From: Xanthobacteraceae bacterium
Lineage (GTDB): Bacteria > Pseudomonadota > Alphaproteobacteria > Rhizobiales > Xanthobacteraceae
Reading direction: 5' to 3'
Assembly: GCA_025929595.1 (NCBI GenBank)
Contig: JAICQA010000018.1
Span: 1 to 17,506, forward strand
Length of the DNA stretch: 17,506 nt
Notes under the pieces: generated by a model
Seen by the model: the letters and a program-made list of their open reading frames with translations, nothing else
What the model was told of the DNA's origin: nothing
The model's database searches: none
Part shown: in pieces, positions 7,087 through 15,640 of the stretch
Numbering within the stretch: the stretch's first letter is position 1
Layout of the letters: each line of letters begins with the position of its first letter
Program-made: the position numbers and the translations under genes

Positions 7087-7159
7087 TTCCGCTCATTCCC
7101 GCGCAAGCGGGAATCCAGAGTATTGCTCTGGGTCCCCGCTTTCGCGGGGACGAGCGGAA
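7087..7159. repeat. 73-base cloverleaf-like palindromic repeat, copy 2 (fbpB / aacS)
   Basis: Four exact stems account for almost every base: outer TTCCGCTC/GAGCGGAA (7087-7094, 7152-7159); ATTCCCGC-GCAA-GCGGGAAT (7095-7114) with a GNRA-type loop; CCAGAG-TATTG-CTCTGG (7115-7131); and TCCCCGC-TTTC-GCGGGGA (7133-7150). It fills the spacer between the convergent fbpB and aacS genes, so it may serve as a two-way terminator. It is not a tRNA: there is no T-loop or anticodon-loop consensus. The motif AATCCAG beside a GC hairpin is shared with the copy near 16790. Confidence 0.75.
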
Positions 7160-7164
7160 TAATG

Positions 7165-9129
7165 CTAGGCCTTGAGCGCGGATAGGTTTTTATAGAGGTC
7201 GAGCGCCTCGGGGTTTGCGAGCGCCTCGGTGTTCTTCACCGGCCGGCCGTGGACGACGTCGCGCACTGCAAGCTCGGTGATCTTGCCCGAGCGCGTGCGC
7301 GGGATATCGGCGATCGCAACGATCTTGGCCGGCACGTGGCGCGGGCTCGCGCCGTCGCGAATCTGCTTCCGGATGCGCTGGATGAGCGCGTCGTCGAGTT
7401 GCACGCCGTCGCGCAGGCGCACGAACAGGACGATGCGGACATCGCCCTCCCATTCCTGGCCGATGGCGATGGACTCGACGATGTCCGGAATCTGCTCGAC
7501 CTGCGCGTAGATCTCCGCCGTGCCGATGCGCACGCCCTGCGGATTGAGCGTGGCATCGGAGCGGCCATGGATGATGAATCCGTCGTGCTCGGTGCGCTCG
7601 GCGAAATCGCCGTGGTGCCAGACGCCGGGAAAGCGCTCGAAATAGGCGGCGCGGTACTTCTTCCCGTCGGCATCGTTCCAGAATTTCACCGGCATGGATG
7701 GGAACGGTTTTGTGCACACGAGTTCGCCGCGTCCGCGAGGGAGCGGCACCCCCTCCTCGCTCCAGACATCGATCGCCATGCCGAGGCCGGGCGCCTGGAT
7801 CTCACCCTTCCACACGGGCAGCGTTGGGTCGCCGCCGACGAAACACGAAACGATATCGGTCCCGCCGGAGATCGAGGCGAGATGGACGTCGGGTTTCACC
7901 GAGCGATAGACATATTCAAAGCTCTCGGGCGCGAGCGGCGAGCCGGTCGAGGTCATGAGCCGCATCGCCGAGAGATCGTGCGTTTGCGCAGGCGCGACCC
8001 CGGCCTTGCTGGCGGCGTCGATATACTTCGCGGATGTACCGAAGACGTTGATCTTTTCCTGTTGCGCATAGTCGAACAGCACTTCGTTCTTCGGCGCGAA
8101 GGGCGAGCCGTCGTAGAGACAAAGCGTCGCCTCGCTGGCGAGACCGGAGACGAGCCAGTTCCACATCATCCAGCCGAGCGTGGTGAAGTAGAAGAAGCGT
8201 TCGCCCGCCCTGATGTCGCAATGCAGGCGCTGCTCTTTCAGGTGCTGGAGCAGCGTGCCGCCCGCACCATGAACGATGCATTTCGGCACACCCGTCGTGC
8301 CGGATGAAAAGAGAATATAGATCGGGTGATCGAACGGCAGACGCTCGAACGTCACGGGCTTCGGCGAAAACGGCGCCAGGAATTTTTCGAGCGTCACCGC
8401 GCGCGGCGTCGACTGCGCCACCGTGTCCGCCTCACCCAGATAGGGCACGACCACGACGGTCCCAGCGGTTTTCAGATCGTTGCCGAGCGCCTTCAGCTTC
8501 TTCGCGACCGAAATCCGTTTGCCCGCGTACCAGTAGCCGTCGCAGGCGACGAAGACCTTCGGCTCGATCTGGCCGAAGCGGTCGAGCACGCCGCGCTCGC
8601 CGAAGTCCGGCGAGCACGACGAGAAGGTCGCGCCCAGCGACGTGACAGCGAGCATGAGCGCCACCGACTCGGGCAGGTTCGGCAGCATCGCCGCCACGCG
8701 ATCGCCGACGCCGACGCCCGCGGCTTGCAGCGCCTGCTGCATGCGCGATACGAGCGCGTCGAGTTCGTGGAAGCTCAGCGCATAAGCCGCCTTGTCCTCG
8801 CCGCGAAAGATGAGCGCGGGCGAGTCGTCGTGCCGGCGCAGGAGATTTTCGGCGAAGTTCAGCCGCGCCTCGGGGAAGAAGCGCGCGCCCGGCATCCTGT
8901 CGCCGTCGGCGAGACGCAGCGAGCCCTTTTCGCCGCGGACCTCGCAGAAGTCCCAGACATGGTCCCAGAACTCAGCCCGCTTTTCCACAGACCAGCGATG
9001 GAGGTCCGTTGAGTCGGCAAGCGTCAGGCCGAAGCGGCGGTTCGCCTCCTCGCGGAAGCGGCTCAACTGGCTGTTTGCGGCGCGTTCCGGCCTCGGAGCC
9101 CACAAAGGTTGCCCGGCATTTTCGAGCAT
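7165..9129 (-). CDS. aacS: acetoacetyl-CoA synthetase (acetoacetate--CoA ligase)
   Basis: Activates acetoacetate with ATP and CoA to acetoacetyl-CoA, used in ketone-body and polyhydroxybutyrate breakdown. It belongs to the ANL adenylate-forming enzymes. The phosphate-binding loop SSGTTGVPK spans residues 275-283, and the C-terminal PRTRSGKITE contains the catalytic lysine, Lys616. The N-terminus PLWAPRPERAANSQLSRF and the ARFFPEARLNFAENLL segment are features of the acetoacetate group rather than of plain acetyl-CoA synthetase, and the length (654) fits. The ATG start lacks a strong ribosome binding site (AAGG lies too far upstream) but agrees with the family N-terminus. It is a single gene, convergent with fbpB and divergent from the AsmA gene. 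The related acyl-CoA synthetases are the only serious alternative. Confidence 0.93.
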   Translation of the reverse strand: MLENAGQPLWAPRPERAANSQLSRFREEANRRFGLTLADSTDLHRWSVEKRAEFWDHVWDFCEVRGEKGSLRLADGDRMPGARFFPEARLNFAENLLRRHDDSPALIFRGEDKAAYALSFHELDALVSRMQQALQAAGVGVGDRVAAMLPNLPESVALMLAVTSLGATFSSCSPDFGERGVLDRFGQIEPKVFVACDGYWYAGKRISVAKKLKALGNDLKTAGTVVVVPYLGEADTVAQSTPRAVTLEKFLAPFSPKPVTFERLPFDHPIYILFSSGTTGVPKCIVHGAGGTLLQHLKEQRLHCDIRAGERFFYFTTLGWMMWNWLVSGLASEATLCLYDGSPFAPKNEVLFDYAQQEKINVFGTSAKYIDAASKAGVAPAQTHDLSAMRLMTSTGSPLAPESFEYVYRSVKPDVHLASISGGTDIVSCFVGGDPTLPVWKGEIQAPGLGMAIDVWSEEGVPLPRGRGELVCTKPFPSMPVKFWNDADGKKYRAAYFERFPGVWHHGDFAERTEHDGFIIHGRSDATLNPQGVRIGTAEIYAQVEQIPDIVESIAIGQEWEGDVRIVLFVRLRDGVQLDDALIQRIRKQIRDGASPRHVPAKIVAIADIPRTRSGKITELAVRDVVHGRPVKNTEALANPEALDLYKNLSALKA

Positions 9130-9305
9130 GGGATAGTCATTGCCTTGGGGCGCGCCACCGCGGCGGCCATCGGGAAAGCGGGAATTCTTAGCGGTTCTGG
9201 GGACGTCTGTCAGGCCGCGAAAGCATCACAACCGGCGAACGGGCGCGCGACGGATCGCAAGTCACATCCGCCCGCCGACCGAAACTCCTCGTTGCGGAAG
9301 CGATC

Positions 9306-11123
9306 GTGAGCGTACCGATACGATTAAAGCGGCTGACGGTGGGGGCACTCGGCATCGTTGCGCTTGTCCTCGCGGGGCTGTTTGTCGCGCCCTACTTCAT
9401 CTCACACAACGAGGCGCGGCTTGCGGTCATTCGCGCCGTGCACGGCGCAACTGGCGTGGAGCCGCAGATCGCGGGTGCCGTGCATTTGTCGCTCCTGCCG
9501 ACACCAGCCGTGCAACTCGAGGAAGTGCGGCTCGCCGACGGCACGCGCCCGCCGTTCGCCGCCTCTGCGATCCAGGCCAGCGTGCGTCTGCTGCCGCTGC
9601 TGATCGGACGGGTTGAAATCGCGAGCGTGACCTTCCGCCATCCGCACCTGCTTGTCGATACGGCGGCGGACGGCTCGATGGCATTGGGCCTGCCGATGCG
9701 GCGGAGCGCTGCGAACGGACAGGCGGAACTCCCGGAAATTCGTTTCGAGAACGGCACCGTACAGTTCCGAGGCGGCAATTACGCCGAACCGCTGACGCAT
9801 GTCGACGCGGCCGTGGCATCCGCCGGCGCGGGGTTGAACGCCACCGGCTCGTTCCAGTGGCGCGGACAGCCGGCGGCATTCAGTCTTTCGATCAGCGATC
9901 TTACGGCGCTCGAACGCGGCAATCGCAGCGCGGTACGGCTGCGCGTCGACGGCGAGGCGCTCAAGCTCGGCTTTGACGGCGGCGTCGCCTATCGCAACGG
10001 CTTGCAGGCGGACGGGACCGTCGCGGCTGAGGCGCCGTCGCTGCGCACGGTGCTGACGCAATTGCTGGCCACGCCGCCGGTGACGCGCGGCGGCTTCGGA
10101 CCGTTCAAGCTCAAGGGCCAGCTCGCGATCGCGGCTAACACCGCGTCCGTGACCAAGCTCGCCGTCGAACTTGACGGCAACCGCGCCGAGGGCGGGCTCA
10201 CGATCAAGCCGTCGGGCGAGCGCATGGCGGTGCAGGCGACGCTCGCCACCGATCTCGCCGATTTCACCGCTTACTCGGGCGGCTTTGCAATGACGGACGA
10301 AAGCGGACGCGACTGGAGCCGCGAGCTGATCGACCTGTCGGGCCTGGATTCGCTCGATCTCGACATGCGCTTCTCTGCTGCGCGCGTGCTGGTGCGAAAG
10401 ACGGAACTGGCGCGTGTCGCAGCGACGGCGTCGGTGCGGAGCGGCACGCTCACGCTGACGCTCGGCGACGCGCGGTTCCACGGCGGTGCGCTGCGCGGCC
10501 GCGCCACGATCGGCCGCAATCTCGCGGGCGAAGCGGATGTGCGGATTGAAGGCAGCGTAACAAATTTCGATCTCGCGCCCGGCCTCGCCACGCTCGCGAA
10601 TGTGAGCAACCTCGAGGGCAAGGGAAATCTCAACGTCGCATTGCGCAGCCACGGCGACCATATGCAGGCCCTCACCAGCGACCTTGACGGCACGGTCACG
10701 CTCGAAGCCTCGGGCGGCGCGCTGACGGGCATCAATATCGAACAGGTTTTGCGCAAGCTCGAACGCAACCCGATCGCCGCCACCGCCGGTCTCGGCGGCG
10801 GCCGAACCGCGTTCGACCGGTTGAATGCGCGGTTGCGGGTGCTCGACGGCACCGCCCTGGTCGAAGACGCGCGGATCGAAAACGCGCAGATGCGTGTGCG
10901 GCTCTCCGGCGAGACTTCGGTCGTGCATCGCGACTTCAATCTGAACGGTCTGGCGACACTGCTGCGCTCCGCCGCCGCCCAGTTCGAAGAGCCGTTCGAA
11001 TTTCCGTTCATGGTGCGCGGACCGTGGGCGCAGCCCTATCTGCTGCCCGACCCGGCCGCGCTGATTCGCCGCTCGGGTGACGCCGGGCCGTTCGCCTCGC
11101 CGCTTCGGCAAGCATTGCGCTGA
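9306..11123 (+). CDS. AsmA family envelope protein
   Basis: A 605-residue inner-membrane-anchored periplasmic protein. It starts with GTG, preceded by GGAAG (9296-9300) with a 5-base gap. Residues about 10-31 form a single N-terminal membrane helix, followed by the AsmA opening NEARLAVIRAVHGATGVEP and long beta-rich repeats. The C-terminal third (about 340-560), including DLAPGLATLANVSNLEGKGNL and the LTGINIEQVLRKLER segment, is the usual AsmA C-terminal region. AsmA-like proteins are thought to help move or place phospholipids between the membranes and affect outer-membrane assembly; the exact role here is unknown. It diverges from aacS across 176 bases in which I see no clear regulatory site. 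A second exported protein gene follows after 18 bases, so the two are probably co-transcribed. Confidence 0.88.
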   Translation: MSVPIRLKRLTVGALGIVALVLAGLFVAPYFISHNEARLAVIRAVHGATGVEPQIAGAVHLSLLPTPAVQLEEVRLADGTRPPFAASAIQASVRLLPLLIGRVEIASVTFRHPHLLVDTAADGSMALGLPMRRSAANGQAELPEIRFENGTVQFRGGNYAEPLTHVDAAVASAGAGLNATGSFQWRGQPAAFSLSISDLTALERGNRSAVRLRVDGEALKLGFDGGVAYRNGLQADGTVAAEAPSLRTVLTQLLATPPVTRGGFGPFKLKGQLAIAANTASVTKLAVELDGNRAEGGLTIKPSGERMAVQATLATDLADFTAYSGGFAMTDESGRDWSRELIDLSGLDSLDLDMRFSAARVLVRKTELARVAATASVRSGTLTLTLGDARFHGGALRGRATIGRNLAGEADVRIEGSVTNFDLAPGLATLANVSNLEGKGNLNVALRSHGDHMQALTSDLDGTVTLEASGGALTGINIEQVLRKLERNPIAATAGLGGGRTAFDRLNARLRVLDGTALVEDARIENAQMRVRLSGETSVVHRDFNLNGLATLLRSAAAQFEEPFEFPFMVRGPWAQPYLLPDPAALIRRSGDAGPFASPLRQALR

Positions 11124-11141
11124 GGCTCTGCTTCTCCGGCA

Positions 11142-12293
11142 ATGCAGTTCCCGTCCGCCATCTCCGTCCGCTTGTGTCGGTTCTTGCCGGCGGCAATTCT
11201 TTTATTGACCTCCGCTTCGCTTCACGCACAGTCCATCGAACTCACGGTAACGCCGAAGGGTAACGCGGCCGCGGGCCGGCCGCTGCCGCCGGGCGCTCTA
11301 CCCGTGCTCTCGATCGCGCTGCGTAACAACGGCAAGACGGCGCTCGGCCCGGTTGAAATCTCCGTGCGCCTGGAAGCGATCACCGCCGCGAAAACGGAGG
11401 GATGGCGGCAGCAGGGCGGCGTGCTGCGCAACTCGATCAGATCGGTCCCAGCCAGCGCCGGTGTCGAACGCATGTTGCGGCTTCGCGTCGATACGGCTCC
11501 ACCCGAGCCATCGAACGCGCGCGTCCTTGTCGAAGCCAAGGGGCCTGACGGAAAGGCGGTGAGCGCCGAGACGAGCCTGCGGGTCGCGGACTGCGCGGGC
11601 GCTTACCGCACGCGGCTGGCAAATTTGCGCGAAAGCCTTTCCGAGCCGATGCGCGACGCCGCCGAAGACATGCGGCGTGGCGATCCCGCGCTGCCGTTGG
11701 GGCGGCAGTTTCCCTATGGCGGCAAGCGCAACAGCGAACTCGCGCGGCTGGAGCGGCTGGCGGCCGCTTTCGCCGCGCGCCGCGGCGGCGACGCGCAGAT
11801 GGCGACCGAGTGGTTCCGCTACATGATCCTGCGCTGGGAGTCGGAACTGAACGCCTATACATCGCAACCGGCGAACCCCGGCCTGTGCGCCAATAATTAC
11901 TACCAGATCGCCGGCTACCGGCAGGGCCTCTTGCCGATCACCAAGCACATCGATGCCACCCGCGCCGCCGCCGAAAAGGCGCTGGAGCTTGCGCGCAAAG
12001 AGAGCGGCGAACGCGGCGGAACGGATGAGATCGTCCGCGCGCTGCTGAAGTCGGCAGGGTCCGAACCGGATTCAAACGGCACGCATGTGCTGGCGGCACT
12101 CGCCGAGCTGCGCGCATCCTTGCGCAACGGCCAACGCTTAGAGCCCGATATGATCGAAAATCTTTCGGTGGCGGAGACAGCGGCCTGGCTCGCCGACGCC
12201 GACCGGCGCGGGCAGAAGCTCGTGCAGGCGATCGAGCAGGTGCTTTCGGCTATTGCGGCCGCGCACAAGGAGACGTGCGTCTGCGCGTTCTGA
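11142..12293 (+). CDS. uncharacterised exported protein downstream of AsmA
   Basis: I do not recognise a family. The 383-residue product has a signal peptide (about residues 1-29, ending SLHA before QSIELTV), so it is probably periplasmic. Residues about 30-150 look beta-rich and Ig-like (SIALRNNGKTALGPVEISVRL), the kind of fold seen in adhesion or carrier modules. Residues about 150-383 look mostly helical. The mature part has four cysteines (151, 249, 379, 381), the last two as a terminal CVCAF, which would allow two disulfides or a terminal CxC site. The gene begins 18 bases after the AsmA stop with no clear ribosome binding site, so it may be translated by coupling. Its stop directly abuts that of the convergent acetyltransferase gene. 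A role with AsmA in the envelope is a guess from position. Confidence 0.8.
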   Translation: MQFPSAISVRLCRFLPAAILLLTSASLHAQSIELTVTPKGNAAAGRPLPPGALPVLSIALRNNGKTALGPVEISVRLEAITAAKTEGWRQQGGVLRNSIRSVPASAGVERMLRLRVDTAPPEPSNARVLVEAKGPDGKAVSAETSLRVADCAGAYRTRLANLRESLSEPMRDAAEDMRRGDPALPLGRQFPYGGKRNSELARLERLAAAFAARRGGDAQMATEWFRYMILRWESELNAYTSQPANPGLCANNYYQIAGYRQGLLPITKHIDATRAAAEKALELARKESGERGGTDEIVRALLKSAGSEPDSNGTHVLAALAELRASLRNGQRLEPDMIENLSVAETAAWLADADRRGQKLVQAIEQVLSAIAAAHKETCVCAF

Positions 12294-12878
12294 TTACGGC
12301 AGCGGATCACTCGCGAGGCGCGCAAACAACAGGTGGTCCTGCCACTCGCCCGCGATGCAGAGATAGGCGCGCGCATGACCCTCGTGCGTAAAGCGCGATT
12401 TCTCCAGCAGGCGCACGGAACCGGTGTTGTGCGGCAGGCAGGCGGCCTCGATGCGTTTCAGCCGCAATACGTCATGCGCGAACGGCACAAGTGCTGCGAG
12501 CGCGGCGCTCATGTGGCCTTGCCGCGCATAGCGCTCGCCGATCCAATAGCCGAGGCTCGCCGCCTGCGCGACGCCGCGACGAACATTGTTCAGCGTCGCG
12601 CCGCCGACGATCATCCCGCTTCCGTTGAGCACAAAGAACGAATAGCCGAGATCGGCCTGCCGGTCGTGCGCGTAGCGCTGCACGCGGCGGCGAAAGGCGG
12701 CGCGCGTGAGATCGTCCTCCGGCCATACCGGCTCCCACGGAGCAAGAAAGCGACGGCTTTCGGCGCGCAAGGCGGACCATTCTTCGTAGTCGCCAAGGCG
12801 AGGCGTGCGCAGATAGACGCCGTGCCCTTTGATCGAGGGCAGGGCTTCGGCAGGCCAGAGCGAACGGAAAATGGCCAT
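12294..12878 (-). CDS. GNAT-family N-acetyltransferase (RimJ/RimL type)
   Basis: A 194-residue acetyl-CoA-dependent transferase. The opening VYLRTPRLGDYEEWSALR is typical of the RimJ/RimL group that acetylates protein N-termini. SLGYWIGERYARQGHMSAAL (from about residue 108) provides the acetyl-CoA pyrophosphate loop around Arg119-Gln-Gly-His. RIEAACLPHNTGSVRLLEKSRFTHEGHARAYL is the usual C-terminal motif, with the conserved Asn and Ser. The substrate could be a ribosomal protein, another protein or a small molecule; nothing here decides it. It is the last gene of the minus-strand run, beginning 17 bases after the M16 peptidase stop, with no clear ribosome binding site. Its TAA stop is immediately next to the stop of the opposing gene. 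Confidence 0.9.
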   Translation of the reverse strand: MAIFRSLWPAEALPSIKGHGVYLRTPRLGDYEEWSALRAESRRFLAPWEPVWPEDDLTRAAFRRRVQRYAHDRQADLGYSFFVLNGSGMIVGGATLNNVRRGVAQAASLGYWIGERYARQGHMSAALAALVPFAHDVLRLKRIEAACLPHNTGSVRLLEKSRFTHEGHARAYLCIAGEWQDHLLFARLASDPLP

Positions 12879-12895
12879 CGATTTCGGTGCGGGTT

Positions 12896-14167
12896 TCAGG
12901 CGGCCCGGCGTTCCAAATTCTCAGCAATCCGCGCGGCCGATTCAAGACCGCGCGCCGGTCCAAGGCCGGCAAAGGTCGGCCGGCCCGTTGCGATCAACTG
13001 GCGGCCGGCAGCGCGCACATCCTCGACGGTCACCGCGTCGATCCTGGCCGCGATCTCGTCGAGCGGGATCGGCCGCCCGAAGGCGAGAATCTGGCGCGCG
13101 AGCTGGTCGGCGCGCGCCGACGAGCTTTCCAGCATGCCGAGCAGCCCGACTTTGATCAGCGCCTTGACGCGGGCGATCTCGGCTTCGTTGGCGGTTGCCG
13201 CCGCGTCGGTAAGTTCTTCGACCACGACGGCGGTGAGATCGTGCGCGTCGTTCGGGTCGGTGCCGGCATAGATCGAAAAAATGCCGGTGTCGGAAAACGG
13301 CTGATGCGATGCGTAGATCGTGTAACAGAGGCCGCGCTTCTCGCGCACTTCCTGGAACAGCCGCGAGGATGCGCCGCCGCCGAGCAGGTTCGTGAATACC
13401 TGCATCGCGAAATAGCGCGGATCGAGATACGAGCAGCCCTGAAGTCCAAGCACGATATGCGCCTGCTCCAGATCGCGCACGCCGATCTCACGCCCGCCGG
13501 CGTAGCGTGCAGGCAGCGCGGGCTTCGACGGTTCGACCGGAATCGCGGCGAGGCGCTCACCGATCGCGGCGACGACCGCCGCATGATCCACGTCACCGAC
13601 GGCCGAGACGATCATGCGCGGCGCGCGGTAGTGCTTCGCGAGATAGTCGCGCAGGCTCGCGGGCGTGAAGGAGCGCACGGACTCGGGCGTACCCAGGATC
13701 GGCCGGCCAATCGGCTGATCAGGGAAGGCGCGCGCCTGAAAGAGGTCGAAGACGATATCATCGGGTGTGTCGTTGGCCGCGCCGATCTCCTGCAGGATCA
13801 CGCCCTGCTCGCGCGCCAGCTCCTGCGCGTCGAAGGTGGAGCCGGTAAGAATGTCGGACAGAATATCGAGCGCGAGCGGCATGTCCTCGCCGAGGACACG
13901 GGCGTAATAGCCGGTGTTTTCCAGGCCGGTCGAGGCGTTGAGGTCGCCGCCCGCGTTCTCGATCTCCTCGACGATCTGCCGTGCATTGCGGCGCGCCGTG
14001 CCCTTGAAGGCCATGTGCTCGAGGAGGTGCGCGATGCCGTGCTCATGCGCCTCCTCGTTGCGCGATCCCGCGCCGATCCAGATGCCGAGCGAGGCCGTGC
14101 GCAAGTGATCCATGCGGTCGGTGACGACCGTGAGGCCGCTTTCGAGCTTTTCGACGCGGGCACTCAT
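12896..14167 (-). CDS. M16 family zinc peptidase, processing-peptidase-like
   Basis: A 423-residue pitrilysin-class metallopeptidase, similar to the beta subunit of mitochondrial processing peptidase. The inverted zinc motif HxxEH is His47-Leu-Leu-Glu50-His51, with the third ligand Glu127 76 residues after His51, the classical spacing. Glu50 is the catalytic base, so this is an active-type subunit. LLGGGASSRLFQEVREKRGLCY is the C-terminal-half glycine-rich and substrate-binding region. There is no signal peptide, so it is probably cytoplasmic. Its ATG overlaps the threonine synthase TGA by four bases (ATGA), implying translational coupling. Substrates in bacteria are poorly known; related proteins degrade or process peptides. 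Confidence 0.94.
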   Translation of the reverse strand: MSARVEKLESGLTVVTDRMDHLRTASLGIWIGAGSRNEEAHEHGIAHLLEHMAFKGTARRNARQIVEEIENAGGDLNASTGLENTGYYARVLGEDMPLALDILSDILTGSTFDAQELAREQGVILQEIGAANDTPDDIVFDLFQARAFPDQPIGRPILGTPESVRSFTPASLRDYLAKHYRAPRMIVSAVGDVDHAAVVAAIGERLAAIPVEPSKPALPARYAGGREIGVRDLEQAHIVLGLQGCSYLDPRYFAMQVFTNLLGGGASSRLFQEVREKRGLCYTIYASHQPFSDTGIFSIYAGTDPNDAHDLTAVVVEELTDAAATANEAEIARVKALIKVGLLGMLESSSARADQLARQILAFGRPIPLDEIAARIDAVTVEDVRAAGRQLIATGRPTFAGLGPARGLESAARIAENLERRAA

Positions 14168-15573
14168 GCGACGGCTCCCAGCGCGCGGCTGCGTTCGGAG
14201 ACGAAGCGCGCCACCGCCCCGGCGTTCGCAGGCAGCCGCTCGATGCGCTCGGGCCGGTCGAGAAGGTCCGAAAGGTGGCCGGGGAGCGCCGGCCGCACGC
14301 CGATCGCGGCCTCGACCGCGTCGGGAAACTTCGCGGGGTGCGCGGTGGACAAAGCGATCAGCGGGCCCGTCCCCTCGCCTTTCATCTTGCGCGCGACATG
14401 GACGCCGACCGCCGTATGCGGATCGATTACATATCCCTGCGCGGCATAGACGGACTTGATCGTCGCGACCGTCTCCGCCTCGTCGGCCCGCGCGGCGGAA
14501 AAGAGCTTGCGGATATGCGCCAGCACGTCCGTCGGCAACGAGAAACGGCGATCCTTGGCCAGATCGTTCATCATTGCCTTGACGGCGGGTGCGTTGCGAC
14601 CGCTCGCGTCAAACAGGAGGCGCTCGAAATTCGACGACACCTGGATGTCCATGGCGGGCGACGCGGTCGGCACGACGGCGCGCGGCTCGTATGCGCCGGT
14701 CGCGAGCGCGCGCGCGAGGATGTCGTTCACATTCGTCGCCACGATCAGGCGTTCGATGGGGAGGCCCATTTGCGCCGCGACATAACCCGCGAACACGTCA
14801 CCGAAATTGCCGGTCGGCACCGCGAAACGAACGCGCTTGTCGGGCGCGCCAACCGCCACGGCGGCGGTGAAGTAATAAACGGTTTGCGCGACAATACGCG
14901 CCCAGTTGATGGAATTGACGCCCGACATGCGCACGCGGTCGCGGAAGGCATGGTCGTTAAACAGCGCCTTCACGATCGCCTGACAGTCGTCAAACGTCCC
15001 GTCGATCGCAACAGCATGGATGTTGGCCTCGGTCGCCGTCGTCATCATGCGGCGCTGGACGTCGGACACGCGGCCGTCGGGAAAGAGGATGATCATGTCG
15101 GCGCGATCGCGGCCGCGGAAGGCCTCGACCGCGGCCCCGCCGGTGTCACCGGACGTGGCGCCGACGATCGTCACACGCTCGCCGCGCTCAGCCAGCACAT
15201 GGTCCATCAGGCGTGCGAGCAGTTGCATCGCTACATCCTTGAAGGCGAGCGTCGGGCCGTGGAAGAGCTCGCAGAGATGCTCGCCGTCCTCGAGCTTCGC
15301 CAGCGGCGCGACGGCCGGATCGTCAAAGGTGGCGTAGGCCTCGCCGATCATCCTCGAGAGGTCGCTCTCCTTGAGGGAACCGGCGACGAATGGCCGGATC
15401 ACTTCGAAGGCGACCTGCGCGTAAGACTTGCCGCGAAAGCCCGCGATGGTATCGCGCGGGAGTTCCGGCCAGCGCTCGGGGACGTAGAGGCCGCCATCGC
15501 GGGCAAGGCCCGCGAGCAACGCGTCATTGAAGGAGATCGCGGGCGCCTCGCCGCGTGTGGAGACATAGAGCAT
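14164..15573 (-). CDS. thrC: threonine synthase
   Basis: PLP enzyme that converts O-phosphohomoserine to threonine and phosphate, the last step of threonine synthesis. The protein is 469 residues. The N-terminus MLYVSTRGEAPAISFNDALLAGLARDGGLYVPE is the family opening, and FHGPTLAFKDVAMQ carries the PLP-binding lysine, Lys112. GATSGDTGGAAVEAF binds the PLP phosphate, and FAVPTGNFGDVFAGYVA is also typical. The ATG at 15573 is preceded by GAGG with a 7-base gap. The frame stays open further upstream, but those residues are basic low-complexity sequence antisense to the SURF1 end and are not part of the protein. It follows SURF1 after 67 bases and overlaps the M16 peptidase start by four bases. 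Confidence 0.96.
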   Translation of the reverse strand: MLYVSTRGEAPAISFNDALLAGLARDGGLYVPERWPELPRDTIAGFRGKSYAQVAFEVIRPFVAGSLKESDLSRMIGEAYATFDDPAVAPLAKLEDGEHLCELFHGPTLAFKDVAMQLLARLMDHVLAERGERVTIVGATSGDTGGAAVEAFRGRDRADMIILFPDGRVSDVQRRMMTTATEANIHAVAIDGTFDDCQAIVKALFNDHAFRDRVRMSGVNSINWARIVAQTVYYFTAAVAVGAPDKRVRFAVPTGNFGDVFAGYVAAQMGLPIERLIVATNVNDILARALATGAYEPRAVVPTASPAMDIQVSSNFERLLFDASGRNAPAVKAMMNDLAKDRRFSLPTDVLAHIRKLFSAARADEAETVATIKSVYAAQGYVIDPHTAVGVHVARKMKGEGTGPLIALSTAHPAKFPDAVEAAIGVRPALPGHLSDLLDRPERIERLPANAGAVARFVSERSRALGAVA

Positions 15574-15640
15574 CGGGCTTCCTCGGGGCGGGCAAGGTAG
15601 GGACGGCAGACCGGTGAGGCAAGTTTTCAAAAAATGGCCG

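Noticed and set aside
7087..7159. tRNA gene, suggested by the 73-base length and cloverleaf pairing
   Set aside because: There is no GTTC-type T-loop, no anticodon-stem consensus and no discriminator/acceptor pattern; the middle arms have the wrong sizes.
9130..9305. Small genes or operators in the divergent aacS/AsmA spacer
   Set aside because: The open frames here extend into neighbouring genes out of frame, and I see no convincing promoter pair or dyad.
9402..11111. 569-codon frame antisense to the AsmA gene
   Set aside because: Composition is typical of shadow frames in GC-rich DNA, with no recognisable domain, and the sense protein is a clear AsmA member.
12887..15600. Two long plus-strand frames (520 and 441 codons) opposite the M16 peptidase and threonine synthase
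   Set aside because: Both lie antisense to well-supported enzymes and show no motif or start signal; they are read as shadows.
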